Part shown: in pieces, positions 8,605-18,469 of the stretch | Layout of the letters: each line of letters opens with the position of its first letter | Numbering within the stretch: position 1 is the first letter of the stretch | Origin: an uncultured Prevotellaceae bacterium | GTDB lineage: Bacteria > Bacteroidota > Bacteroidia > Bacteroidales > UBA932 | Length of the DNA: 64,000 nucleotides | Direction of reading: 5' to 3' | NCBI GenBank assembly: GCA_947166905.1 | Contig: CAMVFZ010000006.1 | Span: 62,001 to 126,000, forward strand | Translations under genes and position numbers: made by a program | The notes under the pieces: model-generated | Database searches by the model: none | What the model saw: only the letters and a program-made list of their open reading frames with translations | What the model was told of the DNA's origin: nothing

Positions 8605-11028
8605 TTAAAAGGTGATATTTCCTTTCTTGAGGCCTTTGGAGGTTACGGTGATGGAAATAGGGGTATTCTGCTTCCTAATTATGAAGGAGGCGAGGCCGGC
8701 GAAGGCGGGGAGTTCGGGGCTGTAGAAGGGTACGTGGCTGGTAGGGTCACCGGCATCGGCGGCAACGAAGTCAGCACCCTTGACAGCAATCTTGAGAAGG
8801 TTGTCGGCGGTGGGGACTATGTTGCCGGCACGGTCTTGCACTTCCGCGCGTATATAAATAAGGTCAGGGCCTGCGTAGTCCTCTTTGAGGACAATCTTGT
8901 AGGCCTTTCCTGTAGTGACCACTTTGTCACGCGCCCATTCTGCACCGTCCTTGTAGGCGACGACCTCTACGGTACCGGGCTCATAAACTACGTCATCCCA
9001 ACGCAGACGGTAGGTCAGGGGTTCCTTGACCTTGAGGCCCTGCGATACGCCGTTCACAAAAAGCTCTGCGGAATCTCCGCTGGTGTAAACGTGCACCGGA
9101 GTAACCTGGCCCTCGCGGCCGGCCCAATTCCAATGCGGAAGAATGTGGGCCATCGGCAGATCCTGGCGCCAGCGGGCCTGATATAGCCAGAAGCGGTCCT
9201 TAGGGAAGCCGGCAAGGTCTATGATGCCAAAATATGAGCTGCGTGAAGGCGGAGGGGTCTGAGCCTGCTCACGAAGGGCAGCCTCGGCCTTGGCCTTTTC
9301 TTCAGGATCGTGAAAATTGGTCAGTATTGACCAGTCAACGTTGTAGGGCGTAGGCTCGCCAATGTAGTCGAAGCCCGTCCATACGAACTCTCCAAAAACA
9401 TAGGGGGCCTGGTCTTCATAGTACCACTCGTAATCCGGGCAGGAGGCCCAGCCGGGTGCGTAAAGGTCATAGGAGCTTACCTGGAAAGGAGCGCCTTCAG
9501 GCCAGCCGGTGCCCTTTTCCTCTGTCACCGGGAACTGATACCAGCCGCGGGTGCTTATGCAGGATGCGGTCTCGCTGCCATACACCGGCTGATGCGGCCT
9601 GGCCTTGTGGAAGGCCTCGTAAGCATGGGGCTTGTAATTAAAGCCGTACACATCGATGGTGGCGGCATAGGGCGTAGTTGACGCCCACATATTGTCGTTT
9701 CCGGCCGTTGTCGGGCGGGTAGGGTCTTCACGGTGGCAGATGTCGGACAACTTAATTGGCACCCACCAGCGGGTGGTGTCGCCCTGCTCCCCACATTCAT
9801 TGCCGATGCTCCACATTACAACGGACGGATGGTTGCGGTCCCTGTGAATCATGGCGACAAGGTCCTTCTCCGCCCACTCGTTGAAGAGTTTGGCGTAGCC
9901 GTTGGGCTTTTTGGGCCAGGTCCAGGTGTCAGTAAGCTCGTCCATCACCAGGAAGCCCATGCGGTCGCACAGGTTCAGGAAGTCCGGTGCGGGCGGATTG
10001 TGGGAAGTTCGGATGGCATTGCAACCCATCTCACGCAGCATTTTAAGCCTGCGCTCCCAAGCGGTGGTATTCCATGCAGCACCCAGCGCGCCGGCATCGT
10101 GATGCAGGCACACACCCTTCAGGAAGGTCTTTTTGCCATTAAGATAATAACCATCGGGGCGGAATTCGGATGTCCTGATGCCGATGGGGGTGATATATTC
10201 TTCTACATATGTACCGCTCTCCACAGTGGTAAGGGCAAAATACATGTCCGGATGCTCCGGCGTCCAGAGGTTGGGATTCTCTATTACCAGCTCCTGGAGT
10301 ATCTTCTGCCCGTTGGCGATATCCTTGAGTTCCGTAACAGTCTGAGCCAGGGGCCTGAGGCGGCCGGCGCCACGGGAAACATCGTTTGGATAAACGGCAG
10401 TCCTGATGCGGCCAGCGGTTTTCTCGCCAGGCATACGAGGAGCGTTGTTACGCAGGGTTATCTCCAACTGAACCTTGGCAGCATCGACATCCAGGGCCGC
10501 CAGGGTGGCGTTTGTGCCCCAATGTGCAATGCCGACGGGGTCCAGAATATCAAGCCATACGTTGCGGTAAATGCCGCCTCCGGGATACCATCGGCTGGAA
10601 TTCTCCGGGTTGTCCAGGTCTATGCGGACCTCGTTGGCACCCAACTTCACATAGGGCGTAAGATCGATGGCAAAGGATGCGTAGCCATAGGGCCATTCGC
10701 CGGCAAAGTTGCCGTTGCAATAGACCTTGGCGTTGGAAAATGCGCCGTCAACCTCCAGTATATACTGTTTTGCAGCCGCGAGCTGCCACTCCGGGACCTC
10801 GAAGCTCTTGGTATAGGAGGCCTGGCCCCACCATTCAAGTTTGCCGGTCTCTCCGGGGAAGATCTGACGGAACGGGCCCTCTACGCCCCAGTCATGAGGC
10901 AGGTTAAGAACACGGCTCTGGCCGTCTTTGGTAAAAGTCCAACCTTCTGTAAACAATTGTCTGTTAAGGGTTTGAGCCGATGCGGCCACGCCGGCCAGCA
11001 AGGCCAGTACAATAAAAATTCGCTTCAT
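8605..11028 (-). CDS. GH2 glycoside hydrolase (beta-galactosidase/glucuronidase type)
   Basis: An 807-residue secreted exo-glycosidase with a signal peptide ending in ASAQ near residue 19. The sugar-binding domain (PHDWGVEGPF, WYPGGGIYRNVW), the Ig-like domain and the TIM barrel come in the usual GH2 order. RTSHNPPAPDFL precedes the acid/base SIGNE (E411). The nucleophile is E547 in GEFVWTG. The C-terminal part carries the DUF4982-like beta domains seen in Bacteroidota GH2 enzymes. It is the last gene of the OmpA/DPP/Ogt/GH2 run, 5 bases after ogt. The substrate cannot be fixed; there is no SusCD pair nearby. Confidence 0.9.
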   Translation of the reverse strand: MKRIFIVLALLAGVAASAQTLNRQLFTEGWTFTKDGQSRVLNLPHDWGVEGPFRQIFPGETGKLEWWGQASYTKSFEVPEWQLAAAKQYILEVDGAFSNAKVYCNGNFAGEWPYGYASFAIDLTPYVKLGANEVRIDLDNPENSSRWYPGGGIYRNVWLDILDPVGIAHWGTNATLAALDVDAAKVQLEITLRNNAPRMPGEKTAGRIRTAVYPNDVSRGAGRLRPLAQTVTELKDIANGQKILQELVIENPNLWTPEHPDMYFALTTVESGTYVEEYITPIGIRTSEFRPDGYYLNGKKTFLKGVCLHHDAGALGAAWNTTAWERRLKMLREMGCNAIRTSHNPPAPDFLNLCDRMGFLVMDELTDTWTWPKKPNGYAKLFNEWAEKDLVAMIHRDRNHPSVVMWSIGNECGEQGDTTRWWVPIKLSDICHREDPTRPTTAGNDNMWASTTPYAATIDVYGFNYKPHAYEAFHKARPHQPVYGSETASCISTRGWYQFPVTEEKGTGWPEGAPFQVSSYDLYAPGWASCPDYEWYYEDQAPYVFGEFVWTGFDYIGEPTPYNVDWSILTNFHDPEEKAKAEAALREQAQTPPPSRSSYFGIIDLAGFPKDRFWLYQARWRQDLPMAHILPHWNWAGREGQVTPVHVYTSGDSAELFVNGVSQGLKVKEPLTYRLRWDDVVYEPGTVEVVAYKDGAEWARDKVVTTGKAYKIVLKEDYAGPDLIYIRAEVQDRAGNIVPTADNLLKIAVKGADFVAADAGDPTSHVPFYSPELPAFAGLASFIIRKQNTPISITVTSKGLKKGNITF

Positions 11029-11033
11029 GAGAT

Positions 11034-11591
11034 TTATCGGTTAATGTGAAGGTGGATGAGTTCCCTCTTGAGGGCGGTACCAAAGGCGTACTCGCCGTAA
11101 TCTATGTAACGGTCTACCATGTACATGGTTTCCTTCTTGAAAAGGCCGTTTTCTTCTTCGTTGAGTTCCCTAAGGCGCTCAAGGCTTTCCTTGGGGATGA
11201 CCAGATGGCAGGGAATTATGACGGGAAGCGGGTTCAGGCCTATGGCGTGCGCAACAGCGCGCACGCCGGGGGCCTTGCCCAAAGAGTCTGCAAATTCTGT
11301 ATAGCAGATAAGTTTTACGCCGTTTTCGGCAGGATGCGTAAGGTCGAACAAAGCCTTCCACACAGACTGCTGGAAAGGGGTCCCGAAGACCATCAAATCC
11401 TCCCAGACAAGGTTCTGTGACAGGTCCAGCAATTCCGATACTGTCATTTTGCAGGTTTCTACCCTGCCGAATTTGGACGGAGAGAAGGCGGACATCTTTT
11501 TAAGAAGCGCAGCCGCTCCGGAGTAGTCAATTGATACTGATGCAATTTTTCCGTCTACGCGTGTGACGATCCACTTCTTCTCTCCATTCAT
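11034..11591 (-). CDS. ogt: Methylated-DNA-protein-cysteine methyltransferase
   Basis: A 185-residue suicide repair protein that takes the alkyl group from O6-methylguanine. The C-terminal domain shows GTPFQQSVWKAL, the RAVAHAIGLNP helix and the active-site PCH with Cys128; the usual PCHRV is PCHLV here. The N-terminal domain is short and poorly conserved, as is common. It lies between the DPP peptidase (17 bases) and GH2 (5 bases), an odd position for a DNA-repair gene that suggests co-transcription by proximity only. Confidence 0.9.
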   Translation of the reverse strand: MNGEKKWIVTRVDGKIASVSIDYSGAAALLKKMSAFSPSKFGRVETCKMTVSELLDLSQNLVWEDLMVFGTPFQQSVWKALFDLTHPAENGVKLICYTEFADSLGKAPGVRAVAHAIGLNPLPVIIPCHLVIPKESLERLRELNEEENGLFKKETMYMVDRYIDYGEYAFGTALKRELIHLHINR

Positions 11592-11608
11592 AAAACTCAG
11601 AATTTAGG

Positions 11609-14020
11609 TCAATCGTTATTCATTTCTATTATATCCGGTTGCCAACGTTTAGAGGAGCCCAGGAGCCATTCACTGAAGTAGTCTGCCAGCCTCCAGAAGA
11701 AATACTCGTTCATATCTCCGAAGCCGTGCCTCTGGCCGGGCAGGACAAGCAGGTCGAAGCGCTTGTTGGCCCTTATCAGGGCGTCCACTACGCGGATGGT
11801 GTTGGCAGGGTTCACGTTGTTGTCCATGTCGCCGGTCACCAGCATAAGGTGACCCTTGAGACGTGAAGCCAGTTCCTGGTTGGTCTTAACGCTGTAAACA
11901 AAGGTGGTATCGCCCTTGTCTATCTTCTCCAGGACACCGTGATGCTGCTCGCTCCACCAGCGGTTGTAAATGCTGTTGTCGTGGTTGCCTGCGCAGGAAA
12001 CGGCTGCCTTGAAGAAGTCCGGGTAAGTAAGGATGGCTGCCGTAGACATGAAGCCTCCGCCGGAGTGTCCGTGAATACCCACACGGTTGCCATCTATATA
12101 AGAATACTTGCCGGCAAGCTGCTGGATTGCGTATTTCTGGTCTTCCAGACCGTAATCGCGCATATTGCCGTAGCCGTAGTTATGGTACCACTTGGACCTG
12201 TCCGGATGGCCTCCGCGGTTACCAACGGTGATTACAACGAAGCCAATCTGCGCGAGGCGCTCCAAGCGCAGGAAGCCACGGCTCCAGGATATGTTGTTAG
12301 CCTCTACCTGCGGGCCGGGATATACGTAATCAATTATAGGATAAGTCTTTGTGGAGTCAAAGTCAAAGGGTTTGTACATGGCGCCGTAAAGGTCTGTGAT
12401 ACCGTCGGCAGCCTTGACCTTAAAGCGCTCGGGGAACTTGTAGCCGGCTGCGAACAGCAGTGAGAAGTCGGCCTCCTCCAGTTCGCAGACTTTTTTACCC
12501 ATGGCAGCATCGTACAGGGCCACTGCGGGCTTGGCGTCTACACGGGAGTAGTTGGCCACGAAGTACTTGGCGTCATAGCTGGGGACAGCCAATACGTCCA
12601 TATCGGCCATGTCCAACTGTTTGATGGCGCCCCCGGTAAGGGATACCTTGTAGTTATGGGTCTGATAAGGGTTCTCGTCCTTGTTCACTCCGCACGCGCC
12701 GAAGAGCACGTAGCCGGCAGCCTCATTCACGCCAAGGACATCATTCACATGATATGCGCCCTCTGTAAGGTTGCGGACAAGGGTACCATCGGCATTGTAC
12801 AGGTACAGGTTGGCCCATCCGTTGCGCTCGCTCCACCAGATGAACTGGCTGCCGCCCTTGATGAAGTAAGGGTCGCGCACCTCTACGTAGGTGTTGCTGC
12901 GCTCCTTGGTAACCACGTGGGTGGAATCGGCGCTTACGCCTACATAGCAGAGGTCATGGCGCTTGAGGTCACGGCTTCTCCTGATAAGGTAAAAGCCCTT
13001 GTTGTCTCCCAGCCAGCGGTTGCAAGGGAATTCCTCGTACTTGCTTTCAGCGGTCTGGCGGGCAGAAAGAATATCTGCATCCTGGTCCTTGAAGGCGTTC
13101 CAGGCCACCTTGTGAGACTGGCCTGAAGGCATGTCAAAGACGTACAGGGCACCATCGGGGCCGGGTTCACCGGGCATTTGGTACTTGTAGGTCTCAAGTT
13201 CAGGACGCGGAGCCTTTACAGAGTTGATTACCCAGAAGTCCTTAACCTTGGACATATCCCAGCGAAGGGTGGCAAAATGCTTGCTGTCCGGGGCCCAGTA
13301 AATGGCAAAACCATGCTTGCGGGCCGTAGAATCGGTCTCTGTATCGCCGGAATAATTGTTGCCGTTCCAACTATGGTTGGCAGTTCCGTCCTTTGTAAGG
13401 GCATGCTCTACAATCGTGGAATCCTTGGGGTCCTCCGCCATCTTGCGAAGATTGGTGGAATCGGCCCAAAACAGATTGTGATTTTTGATATAGATGCCGA
13501 TGCGGCCGTCGGGGGATACATTTGCAAAATCCGGATACTTCTCTTTCTTGCCCTCTTTTTCTTCCGTCAGGGCCGATGTCGCTATGTCATAGCGGAAGTG
13601 GAAGACCTTCTTGATGGTCTTTGTAGAATCCTTGGGGTCTTTGGTATCGGCCGAGCTGACAACGTCGAAGAGGAAATACTTGTCGTCCTTCAGACGAAGG
13701 TCATTGAGCGGAAGATGCTTGGCCTCGAACGGATCCTTTACTTTTTCCGATATCTGCATGGCAAGGCGCTCCAGGTCGAAAATCTCCTTGCGCGTGCCTG
13801 CAGCGGGGTCGACGATATAATAGTTAACCCCTTCCGATGTTTTCCATGAATACCAGAACTTGTTGCTATAGCGGAACCACTCCGGATTGATCCTGGTAGA
13901 AAACACCATCTGGTTCACTCTCTTGGCGGTGAACCTTGAAGCCAACTCATAATTAGGCTCCTGCCCCGCTGCCGAAAAGGCAACGAGGCCGGAGATAAAC
14001 ATCAATATGATCTTTTTCAT
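11609..14020 (-). CDS. S9 family dipeptidyl peptidase IV
   Basis: An 803-residue secreted prolyl-type peptidase with a signal peptide ending near residue 19 (SAAGQ). The N-terminal two-thirds is the eight-bladed propeller (repeated W-S/D patterns, YWAPDSKHFA). The C-terminal third is the alpha/beta hydrolase. The triad is visible: S653 in GHSGGG, D733 in GDMDNNV and H765 in GQRHGF. Such enzymes release N-terminal X-Pro or X-Ala dipeptides in the periplasm. It starts 2 bases after the OmpA-like gene and precedes ogt. Confidence 0.9.
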   Translation of the reverse strand: MKKIILMFISGLVAFSAAGQEPNYELASRFTAKRVNQMVFSTRINPEWFRYSNKFWYSWKTSEGVNYYIVDPAAGTRKEIFDLERLAMQISEKVKDPFEAKHLPLNDLRLKDDKYFLFDVVSSADTKDPKDSTKTIKKVFHFRYDIATSALTEEKEGKKEKYPDFANVSPDGRIGIYIKNHNLFWADSTNLRKMAEDPKDSTIVEHALTKDGTANHSWNGNNYSGDTETDSTARKHGFAIYWAPDSKHFATLRWDMSKVKDFWVINSVKAPRPELETYKYQMPGEPGPDGALYVFDMPSGQSHKVAWNAFKDQDADILSARQTAESKYEEFPCNRWLGDNKGFYLIRRSRDLKRHDLCYVGVSADSTHVVTKERSNTYVEVRDPYFIKGGSQFIWWSERNGWANLYLYNADGTLVRNLTEGAYHVNDVLGVNEAAGYVLFGACGVNKDENPYQTHNYKVSLTGGAIKQLDMADMDVLAVPSYDAKYFVANYSRVDAKPAVALYDAAMGKKVCELEEADFSLLFAAGYKFPERFKVKAADGITDLYGAMYKPFDFDSTKTYPIIDYVYPGPQVEANNISWSRGFLRLERLAQIGFVVITVGNRGGHPDRSKWYHNYGYGNMRDYGLEDQKYAIQQLAGKYSYIDGNRVGIHGHSGGGFMSTAAILTYPDFFKAAVSCAGNHDNSIYNRWWSEQHHGVLEKIDKGDTTFVYSVKTNQELASRLKGHLMLVTGDMDNNVNPANTIRVVDALIRANKRFDLLVLPGQRHGFGDMNEYFFWRLADYFSEWLLGSSKRWQPDIIEMNND

Positions 14021-14022
14021 TT

Positions 14023-14718
14023 TTAATTCTGTGCAGCCTCTGCAGCTCTGATCATGTCTTCGTTTGCGTAAATGAAAATCTCTACGCGACGGTTCTGGGC
14101 GCGGCCTTCTGCGGTCTCGTTGCTGGCAACGGGCTGGGTGTAAGAGAAGCCGTCAACTGTCATTCTGCTGGCAGCCATACCGCAGGACTGAAGATAGTGA
14201 GCTACGCTCATGGCACGGTCAACGGAGAGTTTCTCATTGACTGCTGCAGATCCGGTGTTGTCTGTGTGGCCATAGATTGCCAGATCGGTATCGGGCAGGT
14301 CTGCCATCTTGTTTACGAAGCTCTTGAGCTGCGTTTTGGAAATATTGTTCAAGTCGCTCTTGCCGGTAGCGAAGAGGATGCCGCTGTCGAAGGTAACCTT
14401 GATTGCGGTAAGACCGTTGTTATCTGTGATAGTCTCTACCTTAGCATTCTCAAGGGCTGCAAGTTCTTCTGCTTTCTTATCCATCTTGTTACCGATGATG
14501 GTACCGGCACCTGCGCCTACTACAGCACCGATTGCAGCACCTACTGCTGCGCTCTTTCCGCTCTTTCCAAAGAGGGCGCCAAGTGCGCCGCCAAGTACAG
14601 CACCACCGCCTGCGCCTACGGCAGCACCTTTCTGTGTATTATTCTGAAGGACACCGCAGCTGGGGATACTTGCCATAAGTATCATGCCGCAAAGGAAATA
14701 AGCAATGTACTTTTTCAT
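14023..14718 (-). CDS. OmpA-family lipoprotein with glycine zipper
   Basis: A 231-residue lipoprotein (Cys21 after IPS) tethered to the outer membrane. Residues about 30-75 form a Gly/Ala-rich zipper (GAAVGAGGGAVLGGALGALF). The C-terminal OmpA domain binds peptidoglycan, with IYGHTDNTGSA, LSVDRAMSVAHYL and AQNRRVEIFI. The layout matches YiaD-like proteins. It is the first gene of the run to GH2. A 7-base hairpin with a three-base loop (14757-14773) lies in its leader. Confidence 0.9.
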   Translation of the reverse strand: MKKYIAYFLCGMILMASIPSCGVLQNNTQKGAAVGAGGGAVLGGALGALFGKSGKSAAVGAAIGAVVGAGAGTIIGNKMDKKAEELAALENAKVETITDNNGLTAIKVTFDSGILFATGKSDLNNISKTQLKSFVNKMADLPDTDLAIYGHTDNTGSAAVNEKLSVDRAMSVAHYLQSCGMAASRMTVDGFSYTQPVASNETAEGRAQNRRVEIFIYANEDMIRAAEAAQN

Positions 14719-14756
14719 AACTATTTGATTTAAAATTACTTAACTATTGTTTAACA

Positions 14757-14773
14757 CCCCTTTCGGAAAGGGG
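14757..14773 (-). other. Hairpin in the OmpA-like gene leader
   Basis: CCCCTTT-CGG-AAAGGGG is a perfect 7-base stem, 39 bases upstream of the start at 14718. No T-run follows on the minus strand, so it is more likely a leader structure than a terminator. Confidence 0.45.
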
Positions 14774-14823
14774 GTCCCTCTCAAATGGTAAATATAACTA
14801 TTTTTTTTGAATTTTAAAGCAAG

Positions 14824-14831
14824 TATCTTTG
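14824..14831 (+). promoter_or_regulatory. -7 element for smpB
   Basis: TATCTTTG matches TAnnTTTG. A T-rich stretch, not a clear TTTG, occupies the -33 position. The ATG follows 28 bases later. Confidence 0.55.
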
Positions 14832-14859
14832 CATTCCCGCAAAGCGGAACCGCGACAAA

Positions 14860-15312
14860 ATGAAAGCAAAGAGTAAAGTACAGATATCCAACCGCAGAGC
14901 TTCATTCGACTATGAATTCCTTGAGACTTTCACAGCCGGAATCCAGCTTGTAGGCACAGAGATAAAGTCCATTCGCGCAGGCAAGGCCTCGCTGGTGGAC
15001 TCTTTCTGCTACTTTGATGCGCGCGGTCAGCTTTATGTCAAGGGAATGAACATTGCGCAGTACTTCTGGGGCTCCTGGGGCCAGCACGAACCCGTGCGCG
15101 ACCGCAAGCTCCTCCTGACCAAACGCGAGCTCCGTCACCTCCGCCAGGAAGTCAAGCTCAAGGGCAACACCATCGTCGCCGTCAAGCTTTACATAGCCGA
15201 CAACGGCTACGCCAAGCTCCTCATCGCCCTCGCCAAGGGTAAAAAGGAGTACGACAAGCGCGAATCAATCAAGGAAAAAGATCTCCGCCGCGAACTCGGA
15301 CGCAAGTTCTAA
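14860..15312 (+). CDS. smpB: SsrA-binding protein SmpB
   Basis: A 150-residue partner of tmRNA in rescue of stalled ribosomes. The family signatures are [49 protein letters not shown] and the C-terminal [18 protein letters not shown] tail. Its length is normal. It runs toward the minus-strand gene at 15309 and their last 4 bases overlap, so each stop lies in the other gene's end and no terminator fits between them. Confidence 0.97.
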   Translation: MKAKSKVQISNRRASFDYEFLETFTAGIQLVGTEIKSIRAGKASLVDSFCYFDARGQLYVKGMNIAQYFWGSWGQHEPVRDRKLLLTKRELRHLRQEVKLKGNTIVAVKLYIADNGYAKLLIALAKGKKEYDKRESIKEKDLRRELGRKF

Positions 15313-16115
15313 AGATCTTCCAAAGAAGGCATTGTATACAGGCTGTCCGGACGGCCGATGGGTTCGTATTCAGTATCGGCAGCATCGGCATCGTCTCCGT
15401 GGGACTCTTCCCACTTTCGGCTGTCGACAAAATCCATGACTTCCTTTTCACTTATGCCGATTAGCCGCATACACCCACGGTTCGCGTCACGGTATTGATA
15501 GACATTGAATTCCATCCACTCGCGGAAAGCAGAAATGCCGTATAGACAATTCCTGAACTGCTCTTCGCGGAGCAACTTCTCTGCGAGATCCCGCCCGGGA
15601 TAATCATTTGGATGATCTATAACCCTTAAAAAAGCCTCCTTTATCTGATTATTAAACTCTTCCCACCTTTTGATTACGTGGTTTATCCCTGAAAAAATAG
15701 TTCCGACCTGGTCTATGAAACCGAAATTACCAAGGTTCTCCCACGTCTCGATATTGTTCGTAAAAATGTTTTCGGCCGTCTTGTCATAATATGGAGTATG
15801 AGCCTCCTTTACTTCTACAAGATAGTCAATCAGCATATCTTCCTCCACCTTGGAAATCTTATCCAACGGGATGCGTAGCAGCCACGTAGCAACGGTATCC
15901 TGCCTTGACAGCAGGACCACCTCACTTTCCATTCCCCGGATGAACGACTCTACACTGCCCAGAACCATCATGGCCGTCATTCTGCGGCTCTCTACGCGCT
16001 TGTGTTTGTTGATCAAGGCGTTCGTTCCGAAGGTAAGGCAGATGGAAATGGTAGTCGCGCAAACCGCAACCGTCAGCGACTTAAACCAATTCCTGTCGAA
16101 AAACTTGTTATCCAT
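15309..16115 (-). CDS. Membrane-anchored protein of unknown function
   Basis: A 268-residue protein with one transmembrane helix at about residues 15-34 ([20 protein letters not shown]), flanked by basic residues, then a helical domain and an acidic tail ([12 protein letters not shown]). The layout recalls DUF6090-like Bacteroidota proteins, but I see no catalytic motif and the assignment is weak. It has its own promoter at 16136-16166 and overlaps smpB by 4 bases at the 3' end. Confidence 0.7.
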   Translation of the reverse strand: MDNKFFDRNWFKSLTVAVCATTISICLTFGTNALINKHKRVESRRMTAMMVLGSVESFIRGMESEVVLLSRQDTVATWLLRIPLDKISKVEEDMLIDYLVEVKEAHTPYYDKTAENIFTNNIETWENLGNFGFIDQVGTIFSGINHVIKRWEEFNNQIKEAFLRVIDHPNDYPGRDLAEKLLREEQFRNCLYGISAFREWMEFNVYQYRDANRGCMRLIGISEKEVMDFVDSRKWEESHGDDADAADTEYEPIGRPDSLYTMPSLEDL

Positions 16116-16135
16116 AGCCGATGTTTTCTTTCCCT

Positions 16136-16166
16136 CAAAGTTATTGATAATTTGTTACATATGAAA
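16136..16166 (-). promoter_or_regulatory. Promoter of the 15309-16115 gene
   Basis: On the minus strand TTTC (16163-16166), 19 bases, then TAACTTTG (16136-16143): one mismatch from the full consensus. The ATG at 16115 follows after about 20 bases. Confidence 0.6.
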
Positions 16167-16248
16167 ATTGCTATTTGTCTTCCGCTACTTGTACGCGAAT
16201 TGCGGCAACCTTTACGCAAAAATCACCCCCCTCGATTGCCCAAAAAGG

Positions 16249-16256
16249 TAACTTTG
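16249..16256 (+). promoter_or_regulatory. -7 element for the small ORF / fimbrillin-like unit
   Basis: TAACTTTG matches TAnnTTTG. The sequence at the -33 position is C-rich and does not fit. The ATG of the 50-residue ORF follows 40 bases downstream. Confidence 0.5.
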
Positions 16257-16295
16257 TAGAAATCAGAAATTTAATACGTTAAAATATTTTTGCTT

Positions 16296-16448
16296 ATGAA
16301 GAAAGAAATTTACCTTAAACCAGATCTGGAGCTTCACAAATTCCAGATCGAGCGCCCCTTCTGCGACAGCGCAGGGACCGATTCGCTTGATGATTTTGGT
16401 CTGCTGGACGATACCGGACTGACCTGGGATGAAGAATTATTCATTTAA
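16296..16448 (+). CDS. Small acidic protein (50 aa) ahead of a surface lipoprotein
   Basis: A 50-codon frame with ATG at 16296 and TAA at 16446-16448. It begins MKKEIYLKPDLELHKFQIER and continues with an acidic, Asp-rich C-terminal half ending DEELFI. No signal peptide or membrane helix is visible. Small proteins that open MKK-x-Y-x-x-P-x-x-E and turn acidic occur next to fimbrillin-like and FISUMP genes in Bacteroidales. Their role is unknown to me. The next gene starts 15 bases after its stop, with a strong ribosome site (AGGAGG at 16451-16456), so the two are very likely co-transcribed. Confidence 0.65.
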   Translation: MKKEIYLKPDLELHKFQIERPFCDSAGTDSLDDFGLLDDTGLTWDEELFI

Positions 16449-16463
16449 AGAGGAGGAACGATT

Positions 16464-18446
16464 ATGAAAAAGTTTAGTAAATTCTTTGTTCTTTCTCTTT
16501 GCGCAGTTTTCGCATTCAATGCATGCCAGAAAGAGAATACTCCTAAAACAGAGCAACCCACCAACAGCAAGAAATATATTACTATTTCCTGTACAATTGA
16601 TTCCACTCCCGACTCAAAAGTCTCCTTGACTAAAGAAGGCAGTGTAGGTAAAACCGAATGGGAAGTAGGCGACAAGATTTTTGTACACGGGAAATACGCT
16701 GGCACTAAGGATGAAAAAGTGTATTCCTGCGTCGCTACGGTAAAAAGCCTTTCCGCAGATAAAAAAACTGCCTCTTTCGATATCCCGGATATAGATGATA
16801 GATATAACAACACCCTTTTCCCGGGAGACAGAACGAATTATGCAGCAGATCTCTTTGTCGCATATCCTGCCGATGCAGTAGATGCTCCAGCTTCCGGCTA
16901 TGTTAAATGGTATGGTTACACCCCCTTCAAGAATACCAACACATTATTAATGGCGGGATGTAATGACCTTGAAGATGCAACCGGTGGTTGCAAGATAAAG
17001 TTCTATAATTTAAGTGGAGCTATTTCATTTAAAGTCTCCGGAGATTTTGACGCCTATGCATTCTCTGGAAATAATGGTGAAACCGTCGGATATTCAAAAT
17101 ATGTGGCCAGAATTGATAAATATACTCTCGCATCATCAGATAAAGGAGCATATAGGACCGTTTTTGATTATACTGGCAGTGAAGGCCCAGGGGCTTCCAG
17201 TGGTGCAAAAACGAGCATAACTATTGAATCATGGACTGGTGCCGACGGAACCACAAATAACTTTATCTACCTTCCCAATGGCGCAAACTTTACAACTGGT
17301 TTCACCTTTACTTTCTACAAAGATGGTGTAGCACAAAAAATTGCGAAGGTAACTAACGGCGCAAACGTTGCCAGAGGCAAGTATCTTGATCTCGGCGATA
17401 TCACAAGCCATCTTAAGAACCCTCCGGCAGCACCTGTCAACCATACCGATTTGTCAGACGGACTTGTTTTTGGAACCGCTACAGATTTGAGCGCAACAGC
17501 TACTGCTAACTGCTATATTGTAAGCGCAGCCGGTCAGTACAAATTCAAGATGGTCAAGGGTAACAGTTCTACCAGCGTTGGCTCCGTAAAGGGCGCAAGC
17601 ATCGTTTGGGAAACTTACAACAATACTGACCCCGTCACAGCTAAATCTGTTATTGCAGCCGTAGATTACTACATTAATGATGACGATGAATATGTTGTCT
17701 TTAAGACCCCTGGTACACTGAAAGCTGGCAATGCACTACTCGCTGTTAAAGATGCAATGGACAACATTCTCTGGAGCTGGCACATCTGGATACCCGCTTC
17801 TACAATAATTGATATCACTGACGCAACATTCAGTTCAACAGCAATAATGGATCGCAACCTCGGTGCACTTGAGAAAGCAACAACTACATCTGCAGGTCTT
17901 GCAACTCATGGTTTCTTCTATGAATGGGGACGTAAAGATCCTTTCCCTGGCTCTGCAACAGTTAACGCCGCAATAGCTTTTGAAACTGTAGACGGGCCTA
18001 AGAGTATATTGTATTCAGAACAGAATCCAACAAAACACATTAAGGTTGAAGAAAAAGACACTGCTGGAAATTGGAATACAGATGACATCAGTACTCTTTG
18101 GGACAATAGCGGAAAGACGCAATATGATCCATGCCCTCCTGGTTATCGTGTTCCTATATTTAATGAAGCAAAAAAGCTTTGGGTCAAGAATGGGGACGAT
18201 TGGACATTTGATTGGACGAATGTTTACTTCAAGTATAATAGTTCGGATCCTATATTCCCTCTTCCTGGATACATATCCGGAAGTACCATACCGTCATATC
18301 CTGGAGAAAGGGCACTGATTTGGTCTGCAAGCTATCACTCTGCACCAAGAGGATATTGTAAACTCATTCGCAAAGACAAAGGTGGGTATTATTATCACAA
18401 CTACTTCAAAATGGAAGCAGGGTCTGTTCGTTGCGTTGTAGAGTAA
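16464..18446 (+). CDS. Fimbrillin-like / FISUMP surface lipoprotein
   Basis: A 660-residue lipoprotein with Cys21 after FNA. Residues about 35-320 resemble the Mfa/fimbrillin-like fold (TEWEVGDKIFVHG, DLFVAYPADAV, GCKIKFYNLSGAISF, NFIYLPNGANF). Residues about 330-660 are a FISUMP-type domain with DRNLGALE, GFFYEWGRKDPFPG, DPCPPGYRVP and a closing RCVVE. It probably works as a surface adhesin or pilus-tip-like subunit; no ligand is readable. The start is fixed by AGGAGG 7 bases upstream, unusually good for this phylum. A hairpin follows at 18470-18499. Confidence 0.8.
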   Translation: MKKFSKFFVLSLCAVFAFNACQKENTPKTEQPTNSKKYITISCTIDSTPDSKVSLTKEGSVGKTEWEVGDKIFVHGKYAGTKDEKVYSCVATVKSLSADKKTASFDIPDIDDRYNNTLFPGDRTNYAADLFVAYPADAVDAPASGYVKWYGYTPFKNTNTLLMAGCNDLEDATGGCKIKFYNLSGAISFKVSGDFDAYAFSGNNGETVGYSKYVARIDKYTLASSDKGAYRTVFDYTGSEGPGASSGAKTSITIESWTGADGTTNNFIYLPNGANFTTGFTFTFYKDGVAQKIAKVTNGANVARGKYLDLGDITSHLKNPPAAPVNHTDLSDGLVFGTATDLSATATANCYIVSAAGQYKFKMVKGNSSTSVGSVKGASIVWETYNNTDPVTAKSVIAAVDYYINDDDEYVVFKTPGTLKAGNALLAVKDAMDNILWSWHIWIPASTIIDITDATFSSTAIMDRNLGALEKATTTSAGLATHGFFYEWGRKDPFPGSATVNAAIAFETVDGPKSILYSEQNPTKHIKVEEKDTAGNWNTDDISTLWDNSGKTQYDPCPPGYRVPIFNEAKKLWVKNGDDWTFDWTNVYFKYNSSDPIFPLPGYISGSTIPSYPGERALIWSASYHSAPRGYCKLIRKDKGGYYYHNYFKMEAGSVRCVVE

Positions 18447-18469
18447 TACTTTTCTTAAATTCTTGTTTT

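Noticed and set aside
9733-11049. 438-codon plus-strand open frame
   Set aside because: Antisense to the GH2 gene, which has catalytic residues and a signal peptide on the other strand.
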